Positions 48,978 through 57,896 of a DNA stretch of 64,000 nt are shown piece by piece. The DNA comes from Lentzea sp. NEAU-D7 (GTDB taxonomy: Bacteria; Actinomycetota; Actinomycetes; Mycobacteriales; Pseudonocardiaceae), in assembly GCF_026242055.1 (NCBI RefSeq), contig NZ_JAPJDL010000023.1:62001-126000 (forward strand), read 5' to 3'. The notes beneath the pieces are model-generated. The model had not been told where the DNA came from. It made no database searches and saw only the letters and a list, made by a program, of their open reading frames with translations. The translations under genes and the position numbers were made by a program. How positions within the stretch are numbered: the first letter of the stretch is position 1; every line of letters starts with the position of its first letter.

Positions 48978-49015
48978 GCCAGAATCCTGCGTTGCTTCTC
49001 CCGGGCCGTCAGGCC

Positions 49016-49375
49016 TCAGCCGAAGATGTCATCGAGGAACCCCCATTTGTCCTTTTTCTTCTTCTTCCCGTGGGAGTCCCTGCTCTCACCGAAGAAGTCG
49101 TCATCGTCGCCCCAGAAGTCGTCCTTCTTCTTGTGGGACGGCGGTGCCGGGTGGTGCGGTGCCGACATCGGCGCAGGCTGGTAGGGCGGGGGCGTCGACA
49201 GGGGAGAGGAGGTCTGGCGGAACTCGGTGGACAGCAGATGGGCTCGGTAGGACTGCAGAATCTGCTCCAACTCGCCGTTGTCGAGGTAGATGCCCCGGCA
49301 GTTCTCACACTGCTCGAGGTGAACCCCGTTCCGGTCGAAGGTGTGCATGGCGCGTTGGCATTTTGGGCAGATCAT
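49016..49375 (-). CDS. Zinc-ribbon (TFIIB-type) protein with charged C-terminal tail
   Basis: From ATG 49375 the protein has 119 residues and starts MICPKCQ. Two Cys pairs (CPKC and CENC, ~17 residues apart) make a zinc ribbon like zf-TFIIB proteins, which commonly start at this methionine. The tail is Pro/His-rich, then strongly mixed-charge: DDFWGDDDDFFG, a KKKKK run, and ends WGFLDDIFG. Function of this family is unknown; nucleic-acid or protein binding is plausible. An upstream ATG at 49414 is possible, but adds 13 residues outside the domain. Confidence 0.8.
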   Translation of the reverse strand: MICPKCQRAMHTFDRNGVHLEQCENCRGIYLDNGELEQILQSYRAHLLSTEFRQTSSPLSTPPPYQPAPMSAPHHPAPPSHKKKDDFWGDDDDFFGESRDSHGKKKKKDKWGFLDDIFG

Positions 49376-49513
49376 AAAGCCAGGATAGGGCGATTCATCC
49401 CACGGCCGACCCACTCGCCCACCTGTGGCGGTAACTGCCCGGTAATTGCGCGCCCATTCGATGTCACTTGACGGGTTCAGGTGCGCATGACTTCGGCTGA
49501 ACGGGGATCCCGA

Positions 49514-50032
49514 TTATCGGTGTACCGCGATGCGGTCGCGCAACGCCACGTATCCGGCCGCGAGAGCAGCCGCCACCACGGCTCCGGTGCTGTTGTTGAA
49601 CAAGTCCTGCGTCTCGCACAGACCGCGCCCGACGAGCGGCTGCAGGACCTCGATCACCGCGCTCATCGCCACCGCCGAGACCAGCACCGCGAGCGGCCGC
49701 CGCGTCGCCAGCACCGCGCACCACACCAGCGGCACGAACAGCAGCGCGTTGAACAGCTCCGACACCCCGTGCAGCGAGAAGCCGTTGAGGAGGCAGAACT
49801 GGGTGCCGACCAACGCCCAGCTCGGCTGGGACCGCGAGAACGTCAGGGCGAGCACAAGACCGAGGAAGATCCCCGCGAACACGGAGTGGACCGGCCGCCA
49901 CCCGAACCTCCGCGCCGCGAACCACGCGCCCGCGCCCAGCACCACCGCTCCGACGACCAGCCCGCCCGAGGTCAGCGGATCCGACAACACGAAGACGACG
50001 GCGTCCAGCGCCCACCACACCTGATCCACCAC
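49514..50032 (-). CDS. VanZ-like integral membrane protein
   Basis: The protein has 172 residues and about four to five hydrophobic helices. NALLFVPLVW, the EVLQPLVGRG segment and DLFNNSTGAVVAA match the VanZ family pattern. VanZ confers low-level teicoplanin resistance in enterococci, but most actinomycete homologues have no known role. The gene is monocistronic and diverges from the hypothetical pair at 50153. Confidence 0.85.
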   Translation of the reverse strand: MVDQVWWALDAVVFVLSDPLTSGGLVVGAVVLGAGAWFAARRFGWRPVHSVFAGIFLGLVLALTFSRSQPSWALVGTQFCLLNGFSLHGVSELFNALLFVPLVWCAVLATRRPLAVLVSAVAMSAVIEVLQPLVGRGLCETQDLFNNSTGAVVAAALAAGYVALRDRIAVHR

Positions 50033-50152
50033 AGCTCAGATTCCCCCGCCCCACAACGGAATTCGAAGTGGCGAGCCTACTGAACGCGGCAGGAACGCGG
50101 ATCTGGCCACGACTCCGCGGGATCGTCGCCAACGCGCGTCTGGCCGTCCTGG

Positions 50153-50668
50153 TTGAATACCGCCGTGCGCTACGACGAGGTCGAGCAGGCCGTCCGCGAC
50201 CTGGTCACGGCAGCCGACGACGAGAGCCGGCACCGGTTCGGCGCGGCCACGGTGGTCAGGCTGACCGCGGACGACGACCTCGCGGACGCGGCGGAGGCGG
50301 AGTTCGACGACGACGCCCGGCAGGCGTTCGCGCGGGCGCGGACCGACCCGGCGGGCAGTGCGCCGGACCGGCTGCGCGCGTGGCTCGACACGATCGACGG
50401 GGGAACGCTGTCGGACGGGGACATGGACCCGCAGGTGCTGCGGGCGCTGGAAGTCCTGGAGCACTGGGCGGGCTTCCTCACCGACCGCGACCCCGAGCTC
50501 GTCGTGCAGCTGGCGATCCGCTCGCTGGAGGCGGTGGACCACGAGGTGTCAGCGGACCTGGACGACTTCCTCGCGTCCCCGGAGATGGCGGCCGAGTTCG
50601 ACCGGATTCGCGCACATCTGCGTCCCCTTCAGGACATCGAGCTCGACCGGAAGGCCGGACACCGGTGA
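50153..50668 (+). CDS. Hypothetical protein, acidic, helical
   Basis: The protein has 171 residues (TTG 50153; GTG 50165 is an alternative start). It is Asp/Glu/Ala-rich, without signal peptide or membrane segment. I do not recognise a family. Its TGA overlaps the GTG of the next gene (GTGA), so the two are almost certainly co-translated and may form one unit. Confidence 0.75.
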   Translation: MNTAVRYDEVEQAVRDLVTAADDESRHRFGAATVVRLTADDDLADAAEAEFDDDARQAFARARTDPAGSAPDRLRAWLDTIDGGTLSDGDMDPQVLRALEVLEHWAGFLTDRDPELVVQLAIRSLEAVDHEVSADLDDFLASPEMAAEFDRIRAHLRPLQDIELDRKAGHR

Positions 50669-51117
50669 ACCAGGACAGCGACCACCTCACCGTGCCCGGC
50701 CGATTCGTCAGGTATCGCGACGTTGCGTACAGACTGCAGCACATGCCCGGCAAGTGGTGGATCTCCTCGAACGACCCGGTCGACGAGTCGTTCACCAGGA
50801 CGGGGCGCCGCACCTTCGTGAGGCGACTCGCGCACGACGACGTGCTGGACTGCTACGACCTCTCCCGTCCCGGCACCTACCGCGGCATGCCCGTCGAGGT
50901 CAGCTCCAGCGAACCAGGCGGCTACGTCGTGACCGCACGCGACCCGAAGGCGGCCGCCGAGGGCTTCAAGCGGGCCGACCACCGCAGCCCGCCGGCGAAG
51001 GTGATCGCGTTCGACGACCCGCAGCTCCGGTTCACCACCGAGGTCAGCGCCGGCCACGGACGTCGTTCCGGACGCCGACGAGTTCCAGCTGCGCAGGTTC
51101 GACTGGGCCCCACCTGA
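50665..51117 (+). CDS. Hypothetical protein, probably interrupted by a frameshift
   Basis: The GTG start overlaps the previous stop. The frame gives 150 residues, with IVAY-like beta/alpha segments such as RFVRYRDVAYRLQHMPGKWW, and no recognised family. After about base 51060 the third-position G/C bias disappears from this frame and continues in the next one, where a well-coded segment runs to a stop at 51317-51319. The last ~19 residues of the open frame are therefore likely out-of-frame. A single-base insertion or deletion would give a protein of about 217 residues. Confidence 0.65.
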   Translation: MNQDSDHLTVPGRFVRYRDVAYRLQHMPGKWWISSNDPVDESFTRTGRRTFVRRLAHDDVLDCYDLSRPGTYRGMPVEVSSSEPGGYVVTARDPKAAAEGFKRADHRSPPAKVIAFDDPQLRFTTEVSAGHGRRSGRRRVPAAQVRLGPT

Positions 51118-51319
51118 CGTCGCACAACCCAACTGGACCTCCTCGCTGCGACGCCCCGTGGTCACCGCCGAGCTCATGCGGCTGGCACGGCGCTGCACTG
51201 CTGCGTTGCACGAGGCGTACGGAGTCATCAGCCCGGATGAACTCACCTACCGCGCCTGGCGCGAACTGGCAGGCGCACCGGCTGTGGCGGTGGAGTTCCC
51301 CGCACTCGGGCTCGCCTGA
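51056..51319 (+). pseudogene. Out-of-frame 3' continuation of the preceding hypothetical gene
   Basis: Read in the frame of base 51062, the segment encodes about 85 residues (DADEFQLRRFDWAPPDV, RLARRCTAALHEAYGV, DELTYRAWREL) with strong third-position G/C and natural composition. It has no start codon or ribosome binding site of its own. It is best read as the C-terminal part of the gene begun at 50665, cut off by a frameshift. The cause may be a real mutation, a sequencing error or, least likely, programmed frameshifting. Confidence 0.65.
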
Positions 51320-51326
51320 TCCGCGC

Positions 51327-52799
51327 TCAGCTGCCCTGGTCGAACACACTGAGCTCACCGTGAGTCGACAAAGCGCCTGCCAAGTCGCTTGATCCGTTGC
51401 GCAGAAAGGAATCCAGGAACGCAAGGGTGGCCGCGGCCACGACGCGTTGGCTCTCGTCGCGACCCAGCGAGCCGACCAGCGCGGGCACCGGCGGCAGGTA
51501 CAGGGGGCCGTCCATGAACGTGAGGTGCGCGGCGCCGGGGATCGTGAGCCGGTAGTTCGTCGCCGTGCCGCGCGTGAGCACCTCGGTGAGCTGCGGCAGG
51601 TAGCGCGGATCGGTGTCCGGGGTGATGGCCTGGGTGAGCGCGAGCGCCGGCTGGCGGAGGTCGGGCGTCAGGGGACCGCGGGGGTAGCCGTCCAGGTCGA
51701 TGACGGCGTCGACCCGGTGGTCCTGCCTGGCCGCCTGCAGTGCGGCGGCACCGCCCATGGAGTGACCGGTCGCGGCGACCCGGCCGGTGTCCAGGCGCCC
51801 GGCCAGCGGGTCGGCGCCGTCGCCTCGGTCGAGGCCCTCCAGCCGGGTCAGCGCGAAGCCGAGGTCGGCGGCCCGGATCGCCGTCCAGTCCTCGGCCAGC
51901 CTGTCGTCCTCGTCCCGGTCGCCGGTGGAGACGGTCGCGGTGGTGATCGTCCGGCCGTCGGCGAGCACGACGGCGGCGGAGTCGTACGGGTGGTCGAGCG
52001 CGGCGACGACGTAGCCGTGACTGGCGATCTGCTCCGCCCACGCGGTGTTCTGGGTGCGGACACCGCCGGACCCCGGCGAGAACAGCACGATCGGGAACCG
52101 TCCTCCCTCGCCGGCCACCGGGGCATCGGGAACGGCGCGGGTGCGGGCGTGCGGAAGGCCGTCGAAGAGGAAACCCGGCAGGCCGACTCCTCGGGCGAGT
52201 GCTTCGGAGACGGTGCGCGCCTCGTCCTCGGTGCGTCCGAGGTACTGGGCACGGCGTGTGTCCGCCGGGCTGTTCCGCGCGGGGTACCAGAGCTGGGTCA
52301 CGACCGTGCGCCGGTCCTGCGGATCGGCGGTGAAGGTCTCGGGGCGGTCAGGGTCGGTCCACTGCAGCACGCGCGTGCCGACCGCGAAGCCGCCGGAGGG
52401 TTCCGGGAAGTCGGGGACGGGAAAGGCCCACGCCGTCACGGGGCCCGCGGTGATCAGGCAGGCGCAGGCCATCGAACCCGGCAACGCCAGCCACCAGCGG
52501 GCCCGCCGGGCACGGCCTCGCACCAGCGGGGAGAGGGCGAACGGCGCCGCGACGATCGCGCCCGCCAGCACCGGCAGCAGTTGCCAGCGGAGCCCTGTCG
52601 CGCAGAGCGCGATCGCGGACAGCAGGAACACCGTCCCCGCCGCGATGGTGACGCGTGGACGGGCGGCGGCTGGTAACCAGCGCACCACCACCAGCGCGAC
52701 GGCACCTAGGAAAGTCAGGATTTCCAGCGGGGACAGGTTCAGTCCCGTGATGATCTCGTTCACCCGGTCATGGTCGGCGCCGGGCCCACGCGGCCACAT
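51327..52799 (-). CDS. Membrane-anchored alpha/beta hydrolase, PAF-acetylhydrolase-like
   Basis: The protein has up to 490 residues. The first ~130 hold four hydrophobic helices; the rest is an alpha/beta hydrolase with VVTQLWYPA, FPIVLFSPGSGG, YVVAALDHP, nucleophile Ser in GHSMGG and a late His in GAAHLTF. This resembles platelet-activating-factor acetylhydrolase/dienelactone hydrolase-like esterases fused to a membrane domain. Substrate unknown, probably an ester at the outer membrane face. GTG 52763 (protein starting MNEIITGL) is an alternative start that skips a Pro/Gly-rich leader. Confidence 0.85.
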   Translation of the reverse strand: MWPRGPGADHDRVNEIITGLNLSPLEILTFLGAVALVVVRWLPAAARPRVTIAAGTVFLLSAIALCATGLRWQLLPVLAGAIVAAPFALSPLVRGRARRARWWLALPGSMACACLITAGPVTAWAFPVPDFPEPSGGFAVGTRVLQWTDPDRPETFTADPQDRRTVVTQLWYPARNSPADTRRAQYLGRTEDEARTVSEALARGVGLPGFLFDGLPHARTRAVPDAPVAGEGGRFPIVLFSPGSGGVRTQNTAWAEQIASHGYVVAALDHPYDSAAVVLADGRTITTATVSTGDRDEDDRLAEDWTAIRAADLGFALTRLEGLDRGDGADPLAGRLDTGRVAATGHSMGGAAALQAARQDHRVDAVIDLDGYPRGPLTPDLRQPALALTQAITPDTDPRYLPQLTEVLTRGTATNYRLTIPGAAHLTFMDGPLYLPPVPALVGSLGRDESQRVVAAATLAFLDSFLRNGSSDLAGALSTHGELSVFDQGS

Positions 52800-52878
52800 C
52801 GCTCCCCAGGCGCGATCTCAGTGCCGTCCCCGGTGGCAATCGAGCGCCTGGATCAGCGGCCGGACTACGACTGCAGGA

Positions 52879-52896
52879 GGTAGGTGGACTCCTACC
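52879..52896. promoter_or_regulatory. Inverted repeat GGTAGG-n6-CCTACC
   Basis: It lies in the 176-bp space between the divergent hydrolase and histidine kinase genes, about 80 bp before the kinase start. It could be an operator for either promoter; there is no further support. Confidence 0.35.
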
Positions 52897-52975
52897 GTGG
52901 TCGCAATCCGGCTCGCCGCGATCAGACGGCGGGCTCATGTGTGAGGCGGGGGCATCGGCCTACCATCGCCGTGTG

Positions 52976-54082
52976 ATGACCGAGCGGCGCTGGGCGTCCC
53001 GGCTGCCGCCGGCGGTGTGGGACTGGCTGCTGCCCGCGCTTCTGCTGCTGCACGTCCTGACCACGTCTGCGCCGGCGGAGTTGCCGGCGGCCGCCGCGCT
53101 CACCGCCGCGCTCGCGCTGCCCCTGGTGTGGCGGCGCAGGGCTCCGCTCGTGGTGTTCGGCGCGGTGGCGACCGCGGCCTTCGTCCAATGGCTGGTGGAC
53201 GTCCAGTTGCCCGCGGACATCGCACTGCTGGTGGCCCTCTACGCGGTGGCCGCGAAGTCGAGCAGGCGCGTGACACTCGTCGCCGTCACCGTCGTGGAGA
53301 TCGGGGCCGTTCTCGCCTGCCTGCGCTGGGCGACGGACGGCGCGTTCGTGACCCCGTTCGCCGCGCTCAGCGCGACGGTCGTCGCCGCGGCCGTCCTCGG
53401 CGTGAACGACCGGTCCACACGTGCCTACCTGGGAGCCGTGCGGGAACGGGCCGTCGCCGAGGAGAGAGCCAGGATCACCAGGGAGATGCACGACATCGTC
53501 ACCCACAACCTGTCCGTCATGGTCGCGCTCACCGACGCGGCCGTCTACGCGCAGCACCGCTCGCCCGACAAGGCCACCGAGGCGATGCTCCAGGTCTCCG
53601 AGACGGGCAGGCAGGCGCTGACCGACATGCGGCGCTCGCTCGGTGTCCTGCGCACCGACGAACCGGACGCGGCGCTCCACCCGTTGCCCGGCATCGCGCA
53701 ACTGGAGGCCCTCGCGGGCCAGATGTGCGCCGCCGGACTCCCGACCGGCCTGGCCATCGACGGCGACCACACGCACGTACCCGCGACCGCGCAGCTGACC
53801 GTCTACCGCCTGGTGCAGGAAGCCTTGACCAACACCCTCAAGCACACGCCCACCGGCACCCGCGCGAAGGTCAGGGTCGAGTGCACGGCCGAGACCGTCA
53901 CGGTCGACGTCACGGACACCGGCCCGCCGACGTCCCCCGCCACGCGGTCCGGCCACGGCATCACCGGCATGCGCGAGCGTGCGGCCGGCTACGGGGGGAC
54001 GTTGCTGGCCGGACCGCGTCCCGGCGGTGGCTGGGGAGTGCACACCCGCCTCGACTTCGGCGGCACAGCGGTGTCCGCATGA
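52976..54082 (+). CDS. Sensor histidine kinase, NarL/DesK type
   Basis: The protein has 368 residues from ATG 52976 (MTERRWASRL). About five transmembrane segments fill residues ~15-140; the dimerisation box EMHDIVTHNLSVMV has the phospho-acceptor at His172; the HATPase part shows VQEALTNTLKH (N box) and SGHGITGMRERAAGYGG (G box). There is no separate sensor domain, so it probably senses the membrane or envelope. Its stop overlaps the ATG of the response regulator gene (ATGA). Confidence 0.92.
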   Translation: MTERRWASRLPPAVWDWLLPALLLLHVLTTSAPAELPAAAALTAALALPLVWRRRAPLVVFGAVATAAFVQWLVDVQLPADIALLVALYAVAAKSSRRVTLVAVTVVEIGAVLACLRWATDGAFVTPFAALSATVVAAAVLGVNDRSTRAYLGAVRERAVAEERARITREMHDIVTHNLSVMVALTDAAVYAQHRSPDKATEAMLQVSETGRQALTDMRRSLGVLRTDEPDAALHPLPGIAQLEALAGQMCAAGLPTGLAIDGDHTHVPATAQLTVYRLVQEALTNTLKHTPTGTRAKVRVECTAETVTVDVTDTGPPTSPATRSGHGITGMRERAAGYGGTLLAGPRPGGGWGVHTRLDFGGTAVSA

Positions 54083-54741
54083 CGGTCCGCGTCCTGATCG
54101 CCGACGACGAGGTGTTGCTGCGCATGGCGTTCAGCATGATCCTGGAGGCCCAGCCGGACCTCGAACCGGTCGGCGAGGCCGAGGACGGGGCCACCGCCGT
54201 CCGCCTCGCCGCCGACCTGCGCCCCGACGTCGTCCTCATGGACGTCCGCATGCCGGGAGTCGACGGGATCGAGGCGACCCGGCAGATCGCGCGGACGTGC
54301 CCGGGGACCAGGGTGCTGATCCTCACCACCTTCGACCTCGACGAGTACGCCTTCGCCGGGCTCAAGGCCGGGGCCTCGGGTTTCCTGTTGAAGAACACCA
54401 GGCCCGAGGAACTGCTCACGGCGATCCGCACCGTGGCCGCGGGCGACGCGGTGGTCTCGCCGCGCGTCACCCGCCGCCTGCTGGAGAAGTTCCGCCCGCA
54501 CATTCCCGACGCCGCCGCCACCGCCCGCGACGAACGGCTGAGCAGGCTCAGCGCCCGTGAGCGCGAGGTGCTCGTCCAGGTGGGATCCGGACTGTCCAAC
54601 GCCGAGATCGCCGCCAGCCTGCACCTCGCGGAGGCGACCGTGAAGTCGCACCTGGGCCGAGTCCTGCACAAGCTCGAGCTCCGCGACCGGATCCAGGCCG
54701 TGGTCTTCGCCTACGAGAGCCGCCTCATCCACCCGGCGTGA
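54079..54741 (+). CDS. NarL/LuxR-family response regulator
   Basis: The protein has 220 residues. The receiver domain has IADDEVLLR and phospho-acceptor Asp55 in LMDVRMPG. The C-terminal LuxR helix-turn-helix reads LSAREREVLVQVGSGLSNAEIAASLHLAEATVKSHL. It is the partner of the kinase whose gene overlaps its start. Its last 17 bases overlap the end of the convergent WS/DGAT gene. Confidence 0.95.
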   Translation: MTVRVLIADDEVLLRMAFSMILEAQPDLEPVGEAEDGATAVRLAADLRPDVVLMDVRMPGVDGIEATRQIARTCPGTRVLILTTFDLDEYAFAGLKAGASGFLLKNTRPEELLTAIRTVAAGDAVVSPRVTRRLLEKFRPHIPDAAATARDERLSRLSAREREVLVQVGSGLSNAEIAASLHLAEATVKSHLGRVLHKLELRDRIQAVVFAYESRLIHPA

Positions 54742-55990
54742 CGCCGCGGGTCGGGGCTCCGGTGCCGGCACCGAGCAGGTCGAGTTCGGCCTGCAGCGCC
54801 TCGGTGAGCGCGAGGAGGTCGGGCACGTGATCGGGATCGGCGACCACGGTGACGGTGAACGCGTCGAGGTAGGACAAAGCAGCGAACGCCACCGTCACGT
54901 TGCCGGTGGTGGCCGACAACGGTATTAGGCCGACCACCGGTGCACCACCCAGCTGCAGGGGCTGATCAGGACCGTGCACATTGGTCACGACGGTGTTCAC
55001 CAACCGTTGGTGGTCCATGAACCAGCCGGCGATTCCGAGCAGCTCCAACGTCCGGAAGAACGGCGCGGCCGACGCGACGGCCTTCTTGTGCGAGCGGGTG
55101 GTGGCGGCGATCCGCGTCAGACGCGACCAGCGGTCGCCGCCGATCGGCAGGGCGACGGGCATGACGCCGGTGCTGTTGCCGAGGTGGGCGGCGGTGGTCG
55201 ATCGGCGCGTCGACACGGGAATCGACACGACCAGCTCGTCGACGTGGTCGTCGCGGCTTGCCAGCACCGAGCCCAGTGCACCCGTGACGGCGGTGAGCAG
55301 GGCGTCGTTGACCGTGCCGCCGCAGCGGTGTGCGGCTGCGTGGAGCCGGGACACGCTGGTCCGGGCGATGGTCTGCTGCCGTCGCGGGCCCGTCGGCTGG
55401 TTCAGGGAACAGCGCGGACCGGGTGACGGCCGCTGCACGCCCGCGAACGGGTTGCGCCCAGGCGGCGTCAGCCGGGACGCCCAGGCGTCCTTCGCGAGTT
55501 CACGGAAGGAAGGCGCGGCAATGGGAAACGGCACGGCCTCGGGACGAGGTGCCCCGTCGACCAGGCTCGCCAGCACGGCGAGGCCACCGATGCCGTCGGA
55601 CAACACGTGGTGGAAGACCAGGACCAGCGCCGCCTCGTCCTCCGCCAGCCCGGTGACCAGCGTCGCCGACCAGAGCGGTGACGAACGCGGCAACGGGCGG
55701 ATCACCAGCGAGGAGGCGATGTCCAGCAGCGCCGCCTCGTCGCCAGGAGCCGGGCACACCGTGCGGTGCACGTGCCGGGCGATGTCGAACCCGGCGTCGT
55801 CGACCCAGACGGGGCGGCCACATCCGAACGGTGCCCGGACGAGGCGCCGGCGGAGCCGCGGAACCGCCCGGACGCGGTCCGCGAGCAGGGCCTCGACGTC
55901 ACCGGGATCCCGCTCCAGCACGACGATCGCGCCGACCTGCATGTCCGAGGCCAGCGACACCAGGTCTTCGGGACTCGTCCGATCGATCAT
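54725..55990 (-). CDS. WS/DGAT-family acyltransferase (wax ester/triacylglycerol synthase)
   Basis: From ATG 55990 the protein has 421 residues. HHVLSDGIGG is the catalytic HHxxxDG motif, and the C-terminal NVHGPDQPL segment is typical of the family. Such enzymes make storage lipids from acyl-CoA, and in mycobacteria one of them (tgs1) belongs to the dormancy regulon. The frame extends upstream, but the first 60-odd residues there are Arg/Pro-rich and overlap the previous gene. The chosen ATG overlaps the stop of the SRPBCC gene, so the two form an operon. Confidence 0.9.
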   Translation of the reverse strand: MIDRTSPEDLVSLASDMQVGAIVVLERDPGDVEALLADRVRAVPRLRRRLVRAPFGCGRPVWVDDAGFDIARHVHRTVCPAPGDEAALLDIASSLVIRPLPRSSPLWSATLVTGLAEDEAALVLVFHHVLSDGIGGLAVLASLVDGAPRPEAVPFPIAAPSFRELAKDAWASRLTPPGRNPFAGVQRPSPGPRCSLNQPTGPRRQQTIARTSVSRLHAAAHRCGGTVNDALLTAVTGALGSVLASRDDHVDELVVSIPVSTRRSTTAAHLGNSTGVMPVALPIGGDRWSRLTRIAATTRSHKKAVASAAPFFRTLELLGIAGWFMDHQRLVNTVVTNVHGPDQPLQLGGAPVVGLIPLSATTGNVTVAFAALSYLDAFTVTVVADPDHVPDLLALTEALQAELDLLGAGTGAPTRGVTPGG

Positions 55991-56610
55991 CGGACATGCC
56001 GTTCGGCCCGCTGTCTGATGCCGCGCAACATCTTCTGTTCCATCACCAGGCTTCCGGGCTCCATCACGAGCTGGTTGAAACCCCGGACGAGCAGCGACGC
56101 GTCGGGGACGGCGATGCGGTTGCGGCTGATCAGCCTGGTCCCGCCGGGGATCTCGCGCAGCACGAACGCCCAGACCCACCGGCCGTCGTCGGAACGCAGC
56201 ACGAGTGCGTGATCGGGCTCGAGGACTTCCACCAGCATCTTGGGGCCGCCCTCCCCGACCGGCAGGACGTCACCGGCGTGCAGGTCCTGGAACTGGGGGA
56301 GGATCTCGTCGGCGCTGTGCATGTCGAGGCCGAACAGGTTCTCGATCCAGTCGTAGGTGTAGGCACCGCCGCGCCCGCTGCCCATCTGCACCAGCCACGG
56401 CCAGATCCGGTGGGGAGACGCCGCGACGGTGATCGCGCGGGTGGTCAGCAGGTCCGGTTCGCGCAGCAGGTCGTCACCGGGCAACGCGGCTCGGGCCTCG
56501 TCGTCGGTCGCACCCCACGTCCGGCACCACTCGCGCCACAACAGCGGATACGACGCCGCCGCCGCGGCGGCGGCGCCCACTACCAGTCCCGCGATCTTGG
56601 CCGTCTTCAT
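55987..56610 (-). CDS. SRPBCC-family lipid-binding-like protein with N-terminal membrane anchor
   Basis: The protein has 207 residues. Residues ~6-25 form one hydrophobic segment (Ala-rich), followed by a START/SRPBCC-like domain (ITVAASPHRIWPWLVQMG, ENLFGLD, GWVWAFVLREIPGGTRL-type strands). These domains bind hydrophobic ligands. Co-transcription with the WS/DGAT gene suggests lipid handling, which is inference. A GGGACCAAGGTCCT box lies 95 bp before its start and 58 bp before the divergent lycopene cyclase gene. Confidence 0.85.
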   Translation of the reverse strand: MKTAKIAGLVVGAAAAAAASYPLLWREWCRTWGATDDEARAALPGDDLLREPDLLTTRAITVAASPHRIWPWLVQMGSGRGGAYTYDWIENLFGLDMHSADEILPQFQDLHAGDVLPVGEGGPKMLVEVLEPDHALVLRSDDGRWVWAFVLREIPGGTRLISRNRIAVPDASLLVRGFNQLVMEPGSLVMEQKMLRGIRQRAERHVR

Positions 56611-56705
56611 GGCTTCTACGGTGCTTCGGCCTGTGCCGTGCGTTCAGAGCCCTAGGACCCGACCTGGCGGGGCAGTCCGCCCGGTGGTGCGGGAACCTGC
56701 GGCGC

Positions 56706-56719
56706 GGGACCAAGGTCCT
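56706..56719. promoter_or_regulatory. DosR/DevR-like box GGGACCAAGGTCCT
   Basis: A near-perfect palindrome in the SRPBCC/lycopene cyclase divergent region, 58 bp before the cyclase ATG. It matches the GGGAC-n4-GTCC core known for actinobacterial DosR/DevR regulators; two more copies lie at 60373 and 61891. Confidence 0.6.
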
Positions 56720-56777
56720 CAGCGCGAGAGTGCTCCTTGCCGTGGTGGACGAGGACGTTCCCGCACAGAGTGGGGGT

Positions 56778-57896
56778 ATGACACGCATCGTGATCGCAGG
56801 AGGTGGCCTCAGCGGGCTGAGTCTCGCGGCGCACCTCGCGGTGATGGACCACCGGCATCCCGTGGTCGTGGTCGACGACGGACGTGATCCGTTGAGCTCC
56901 AAGGCGTGGGCGTCGTGGAGCGACCGGCCGGGCCTGCTGGACGCGGCGGCCTGCCGGTGGTTCGACCAGGTTCGCGTGCACGTGAACGGCACCACGAAGG
57001 TGCTGCGGCTCGGTCGCTACCGGTACCGGGTGGTGCGTGGAGGAGACCTGGCCTCCGTGGTGCGGAGGTTCACCGACCCGTTGCGGCACTTCAGCTTCCT
57101 CGAAGGTCACGTGGAGCGGATCGCGGACGACGGCGTGGTGGTGGACGGACGGCACCTGCGGGCCCGGTGGGTCTTCGACAGCGTGATCGGACCGGCGGAG
57201 GAGCCGCCCGTGGACGCGCTGCTGTCCTTCCGGGGATGGCGTGTGCGGGCCGAACGGGCCGCGTTCGACTCGGAGATCCCGACGCTGTTCGACTTCCGGA
57301 CGCCGCAGGCCGGCGGGGCCGGATTCGTCTACGTGCTGCCGGACGACGCTCATCACGCACTCGTGGAGCACACGTCGTTCATGGCACCGGACGCGACGAC
57401 GGATCAAGCGGCGCAACGAGAAGCGCTCGCCGAGTACCTCACCGAGGTCGTGGGTGCCGGCCGGTACGAGATCGAACGCGAGGAGCACGCGGTGCTGCCG
57501 CTGCGCGCCGGGCAGGCCGAGCGCAGGAACGGCACCGTGCTCGCGATCGGTGCCAGGGGAGGGCTGCTCAAGGCGTCCACCGGCTTCGCCTACCAGCGCG
57601 TCCAGCGGGACAGCGCCGCCATCGCGGAGTCGTTGCACCGCAACGGGCACCCGTTCGAGCGGCCGGCGGAGTCGTCGAGGTTCCGGTTGTTCGACGGCGT
57701 GCTGCTGGACGTCGTGAACCGTGAACCCGCCCAGCTGGAGCGCGCGTTCGGCGCGTTGTTCCGCTACCGCACCGCGGAACCGGCCCTGCGGTTCCTCGAC
57801 GAGGCCACGACGCCACCGCAGGAGTGGCGGCTGTTCGCCGGGATGCCGGCGGCGACCTACCTGGCCGCCGCACGGCACCGGCTGGTCAGCTCCTGA
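56778..57896 (+). CDS. Lycopene cyclase (CrtY/CrtL type) flavoprotein
   Basis: From ATG 56778 (preceded by GGGGG) the protein has 372 residues. It begins with a Rossmann dinucleotide motif, IAGGGLSGLSLA, and contains VFDSV, GGAGFVYVLP and ARGGLLKASTGFAYQRVQRD, the segment typical of beta-type lycopene cyclases. It should cyclise the ends of lycopene. No other carotenoid gene is nearby, so the rest of the pathway must lie elsewhere, or the enzyme serves another isoprenoid. Its last 11 bases overlap the convergent ABC permease gene. Confidence 0.88.
   Translation: MTRIVIAGGGLSGLSLAAHLAVMDHRHPVVVVDDGRDPLSSKAWASWSDRPGLLDAAACRWFDQVRVHVNGTTKVLRLGRYRYRVVRGGDLASVVRRFTDPLRHFSFLEGHVERIADDGVVVDGRHLRARWVFDSVIGPAEEPPVDALLSFRGWRVRAERAAFDSEIPTLFDFRTPQAGGAGFVYVLPDDAHHALVEHTSFMAPDATTDQAAQREALAEYLTEVVGAGRYEIEREEHAVLPLRAGQAERRNGTVLAIGARGGLLKASTGFAYQRVQRDSAAIAESLHRNGHPFERPAESSRFRLFDGVLLDVVNREPAQLERAFGALFRYRTAEPALRFLDEATTPPQEWRLFAGMPAATYLAAARHRLVSS

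Larger units (their letters stand above)
48699..49015. other. 317-bp intergenic stretch with MFS promoter and a hairpin
   Basis: This is the promoter side of the MFS-TetR operon and the tail end of the zinc-ribbon gene. It holds a 14-bp palindrome (48791-48804) and a hairpin (48932-48977). No gene seen. Confidence 0.6.

Noticed and set aside
52976-54741. The kinase/regulator pair as the DosS/DosR system that reads the three boxes
   Set aside because: The kinase has no GAF haem domains and the regulator resembles DesR/LnrK-type proteins, so the box-binding regulator is more likely encoded elsewhere.
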